Source of the DNA: Papio anubis
Lineage: Eukaryota > Chordata > Mammalia > Primates > Cercopithecidae
Reading direction: 5' to 3'
NCBI RefSeq assembly: GCF_008728515.1
Contig: NC_044978.1
Location: forward strand, 150,228,441-150,292,440
Length of the DNA stretch: 64,000 bases
The notes beneath the pieces are model-generated. The model was not told where the DNA came from. It made no database searches and was given only the letters and a program-made list of their open reading frames with translations. How positions within the stretch are numbered: position 1 is the stretch's first letter; each line of letters begins with the position of its first letter. Position numbers and translations under genes: made by a program. Shown piece after piece: positions 60,727-64,000 of the stretch.

Positions 60727-61844
60727 TTTTTTTTTTTTTTAATTTTATTCTTATTATTATTTTCACATTTTTTTATATTATATTTTAAGTTCTAGGGTAC
60801 ATGTGCACATTTGTTACAAATGTATACTTGTGCCATGTTGGTGTGCTGCACCCATCAACTCGTCAGCACCTATCAACTCGTCATTTACATCAGTTATAAC
60901 TCCCAATGCCATCCCTCCCCCCTCCCCCCTCCCCATAATAGGCCCCAGTGTGCGATGTTCCTCTTCTCATGTCCAAGTGATCTCATTGTTCAGTTCCCAC
61001 CTATGAGTGAGAACATACGGTGTTTGGTTTTCTGTTCTTGTGAAAGTTGGCTGAGAATGATGGTTTCCAGCTGCACTCATGTCCCTACAAAGGACACGAA
61101 CTCATCCTTTTTTATGGCTGCATAGTATTCCATGGTGTATATGTGCCACATTTTCTTAATCCAGTCTGTCACTGATGGACATTTGGGTTGATTCCAAGTC
61201 TTTGCTATTGTGAATAGTGCCGCAATAAACATACGTGTGCATGTGTCTTTATAGCAGCATGATATATAATCCTTTGGGTATATACCCAGTAATGGGATGG
61301 CTGGGTCAAATGGTATTTCTAGTTCTAGATCCTTGAGGAATTGCCATACTGTTTTCCACAATGGTTGAACTAGTTTACAATCCCACCAACAGTGTAACAG
61401 TGTTCCTATTTCTCTGCATCCTCTCCTTTTCCTGTTGTTTCCTGACTTTTTAATGATTGCCATTCTAACTGGTGTGAGATGGTATCTCATTGTGGTTTTG
61501 ATTTGCATTTCTCTGATGGCCAGTGATGACGAGCATTTTTTCATGTGTCTGTTGGCTGTATGAATGTCTTCTTTTGAGAAATGTCTGTTCATATCCTTTG
61601 CCCACTTTTTGATGAGGTTGTTTGTTTTTTTCTTGTAAATTTGTTTAAGTTCTTTGTAGGTTCTAGATATTAGCCCTTTGTCAGATGAGTAGATTGCAAA
61701 AATTGTCTCCCATTCTATAGGTTGCCTGTTCACTCTGATGGTAGTTTCTTTTGCTGTGCAGAAGCTCTTTAGTTTAATTAGATCCCATTTGTCCATTTTG
61801 GCTTTTGTTGCCATTGCTTTTGGTGTTTTAGATATGAAGTCCTT
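60727..61844 (-). mobile_element. young L1 3' part, antisense, 5'-truncated
   Basis: A T-run at 60727-60742, then the 3' UTR (ACATGTGCACATTTGTTACAA) and the ORF2 C-terminal part, open from 61814 to 61077 as a 245-codon remnant of the L1 replication protein. The 5' end breaks off at about 61844. The copy is dead because the N-terminal ORF2 and ORF1 are missing. The 3' UTR carries the duplicated segment at 60856-60890. Confidence 0.95.
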
Positions 61845-62039
61845 GGATCTGCTTTCTGCTTGGTGGGCTCTGAGGGACTAGCAAGGCCTCCAAGTGAAGG
61901 TGATAAGGAAGGAGATATCTTTTGAACTATCTCTTGAGAGCTAGATCAGGACTAGGCTCCAGCACCACCTCCTTCCTTATCACCTTCACTTGGAGGCCTT
62001 GCTAGTCCCTGGGAGCCTTCCAAGCAGAAAGCAGATCCC
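61845..62039. repeat. long inverted repeat (hairpin)
   Basis: Left arm 61845-61913 (GGATCTGCTTTCTGCTTGG ... GGTGATAAGGAAGGAG) is the reverse complement of right arm 61969-62039 with about four mismatches. The 55-base loop at 61914-61968 contains a CTCTTGAGAG palindrome. It begins exactly where the antisense L1 ends. Confidence 0.9.
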
Positions 62040-63403
62040 ACATTGCCATGGGAGCTGTAGGTGTGTCATGTGATCATATGCAGAGTCTTCTTAGTGCCCT
62101 AGGCAGGAAGGAATCTCACAGCTACTGAAGGAAGTACATTTTTCCTCCTCCCTTTAGTGATTTTTATACATCTTTCATGCAACTGTGTTATCCTTGGGAT
62201 AGGTCTCAAAGCCTTCTCTTTAAGGTGTAGTGCCTCTGAATGTTTTGGGGTAAGGACAAATGAAGAAACAGAAGCAATGGGAAAGGGATGGTGTGCAAAG
62301 CTGCACTGTTGTGGAAGTACAACTGTTAGAAAACTGAGGTGCTGTGTTGACTCCTTGAGGGCTTTTCAAAAGTTTGAAACCTAAACCTGAAGTTTCCTGT
62401 GTTCTTTGAACTTTGTATTAAAAATAAAAAATCTTGGATATTTTTCCTCTGTATTCACATAGACATTGAAAATGGTTGACACTAGTTACAGATTTTAATG
62501 TCAACAATATATAAGAGCAAAAAGTACAGAAAAGTAATCAGCAATTGTTTGCTGCACTGAATAAGAAATATACAGAAGGATTTCCTTCATTTTCATCTTC
62601 AAAAAAATTTTACATTTCACATAGTAGAAAAATATTTAGCAATCCTAACATTTCGATTTCTTTTTTTAAATGCTTTTTAAATTCTATGAAAAAAGGATAA
62701 TTATTTTAATATTTGCTAAATTTTGAATTAATATCTAAATAATTAAACCTAAATTTAAATAGTAGTTAGATTTATTGTTAGAAGATAAAAGGTATCTATC
62801 TGCTTAATAATCTAAGTTAAAACGTCATTACATTTATATTTCATTTTTGTAAATAAAATCCATCTTGTTTGAAAAACACATAAAATTGAAATTTTTGCTA
62901 GTAGATTACAAAAATTCATGATGTTGTAAACTTATGTGTTGTGGTAGTTTTGTAATGATAATTCATTCTTACCCTAAAGATTTTCTTAAAACTTCACAGA
63001 TTGAGGCTTAATTATCTGTGCATTGTAAGTTTTACATTATTAGTCTTTGCTGTAATTAACCCACTCTCATGCTTTTTGAATTCAGATTTGTCTGTTTTAG
63101 TTAGATATTATGAAAACCTCAGGGCAGTATTAAGCTGTTGCCTAATGATTGTGGTTGTTTGCTTTTTTTTTTTTTTTGCATTTCACTCTAGAATGACCCA
63201 TAGTCTGTTATCAATTGTGAGAACTGCATTTTTTTAAAAATTATTTTTAACATTCTGTGAAATGATGATCCACATATGGCATGTAATTATTTTTTTGATT
63301 TGGCTGCCTTGTCTAAGTAAGTACAGCTCATAAGGGGATATCTTTGACATTTACCTTTATGCCACTGCTTTTCTGGGCAACTTTAGTGATTAAAAATATT
63401 TTT
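62040..63403 (+). other. ARAP2 intron 2, unique part
   Basis: AT-rich, no gene. The short frame 62157-62384 has no domain. A T-run lies at 63163-63178. Confidence 0.45.
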
Positions 63404-63784
63404 AAAAATAAAACGTGTTTCTCCACATCCTCTCCAGCACCTGTTGTTTCCTGACTTTTTAATGATCACCATTCTAACTGGTGTGAGACGGTATCTCATT
63501 GTGGTTTTGATTTGCATTTCTCTGATGGCCAGTGATGATGAGCATTTTTTCATGTGTCTGTTGGCTGTATGAATGTCTTCTTTTGAGAAATGTCTGTTCA
63601 TATCCTTTGCCCACTTTTTGATGGGGTTGTTTTTGAGTTGATGGGTGCAGCACACCAACATGGCACAAGTATACATATGTAACAAACGTGCACGTTATGC
63701 ACATGTACCCTAGAACTTAAAGTATAATAAAACAAACAAACAAAAAATTATTTCACACAAAAAAAATAAAAAAAATAAAACCTG
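63404..63784 (+). mobile_element. twin-primed L1 insertion (5' inversion)
   Basis: 63418-63631 is L1 ORF2 sequence in antisense. At 63632 it switches to the L1 3' UTR in sense (GAGTTGATGGGTGCAGCACACC ... CTAGAACTTAAAGTATAATA) with an A-rich tail. AAAAATAAAACGTG at 63404-63417 and AAAAATAAAACCTG at 63771-63784 are the target duplication. The inversion and internal deletion are the classic twin-priming outcome. Confidence 0.93.
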
Positions 63785-63891
63785 TAGGTATGCTGAACGC
63801 TCACTTTTATAATCAGAGTTATTCATTACTTTCTCTTCTTTTATATTCAGGTTTTTTAAAGAAACCATTTTAATTCTGATACCAATGATAG

Positions 63892-64000
63892 TTGTCTTTG
63901 TCTCTCTGGCTACCATGACAAAATACCGTAGACTGGGTAGTTTAACCAATAGAAATTTTTCTTATCGTTCTGGATACTAAAAGTCTGAAATCAAAGTGCT
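63892..64000 (-). mobile_element. MLT1-type LTR, antisense, cut by window edge
   Basis: ACCATGACAAAATACCGTAG, GACTGGGTAGTTTAACC, CTTATCGTTCTGGATACTAA match the MaLR LTR end in reverse. The rest is outside the window. Confidence 0.75.

Noticed and set aside
61077..61814. 245-codon open frame on the - strand
   Set aside because: It is the C-terminal remnant of L1 ORF2, part of a truncated retrotransposon, not a host gene.

Overview
The window looks like about 64 kb of a primate nuclear chromosome. It holds 15 recognisable Alu elements, several L1 3' ends, MaLR LTRs, and ancient L2 and MIR fragments, with long AT-rich non-coding stretches and one CpG island. Two protein-coding genes are supported and both are only partly inside the window. 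On the + strand, the first coding exon (CDS 55945-56846) encodes the N-terminus of ARAP2 with its SAM domain. The ARAP2 CpG-island promoter and probable untranslated first exon lie at about 40.4-41.3 kb. On the - strand, two coding exons (4510-4240 and 2401-1786) fit the start of DTHD1, the known divergent neighbour of ARAP2 on human chromosome 4p14. The DTHD1 name rests mainly on this synteny and on spacing.

Layout. 1-1785 is a DTHD1 intron with an MLT1-type LTR. 1786-4510 is DTHD1 exon, GC-AG intron, exon. A perfect match to the RFX X-box lies about 170 bases upstream of the DTHD1 start codon. 4.7-40.4 kb is intergenic, with no supported gene: an old L1M/HAL1 element (8.1-10.4 kb), twelve Alus, L2 and MIR pieces, a GGCTGGC-rich minisatellite (23.9-24.05 kb), an about 96-base tandem repeat split by an Alu (27.0-27.6 kb), and L1 fragments. 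40.4-41.3 kb is the ARAP2 CpG island. 41.3-55.8 kb is ARAP2 intron 1, with a direct duplication (46.5 and 48.15 kb), MaLR LTRs, a DNA transposon nested in an LTR, and three Alus. 55.8-56.85 kb is ARAP2 exon 2. 56.85-64 kb is ARAP2 intron 2, with three young L1 pieces (two in inverted orientation, one with twin-priming inversion) and a strong hairpin.

Organism. The ARAP2 exon is clearly primate but differs from the human protein as I remember it at a modest number of residues. The young L1 3' UTRs share a duplicated GAGTTGATGGGTGC segment that I do not associate with human L1PA. Both hints point to a non-human anthropoid, most likely a New World monkey. This is inference from memory, not a database match.

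I found no previously undescribed multi-gene system. The most interesting items are regulatory or structural: the X-box and GC-AG intron of DTHD1, the overlapping uORF at the ARAP2 start, the hairpin at 61845-62039, the inverted L1 pair downstream of ARAP2 exon 2, and the unexplained 262-base direct duplication in ARAP2 intron 1.
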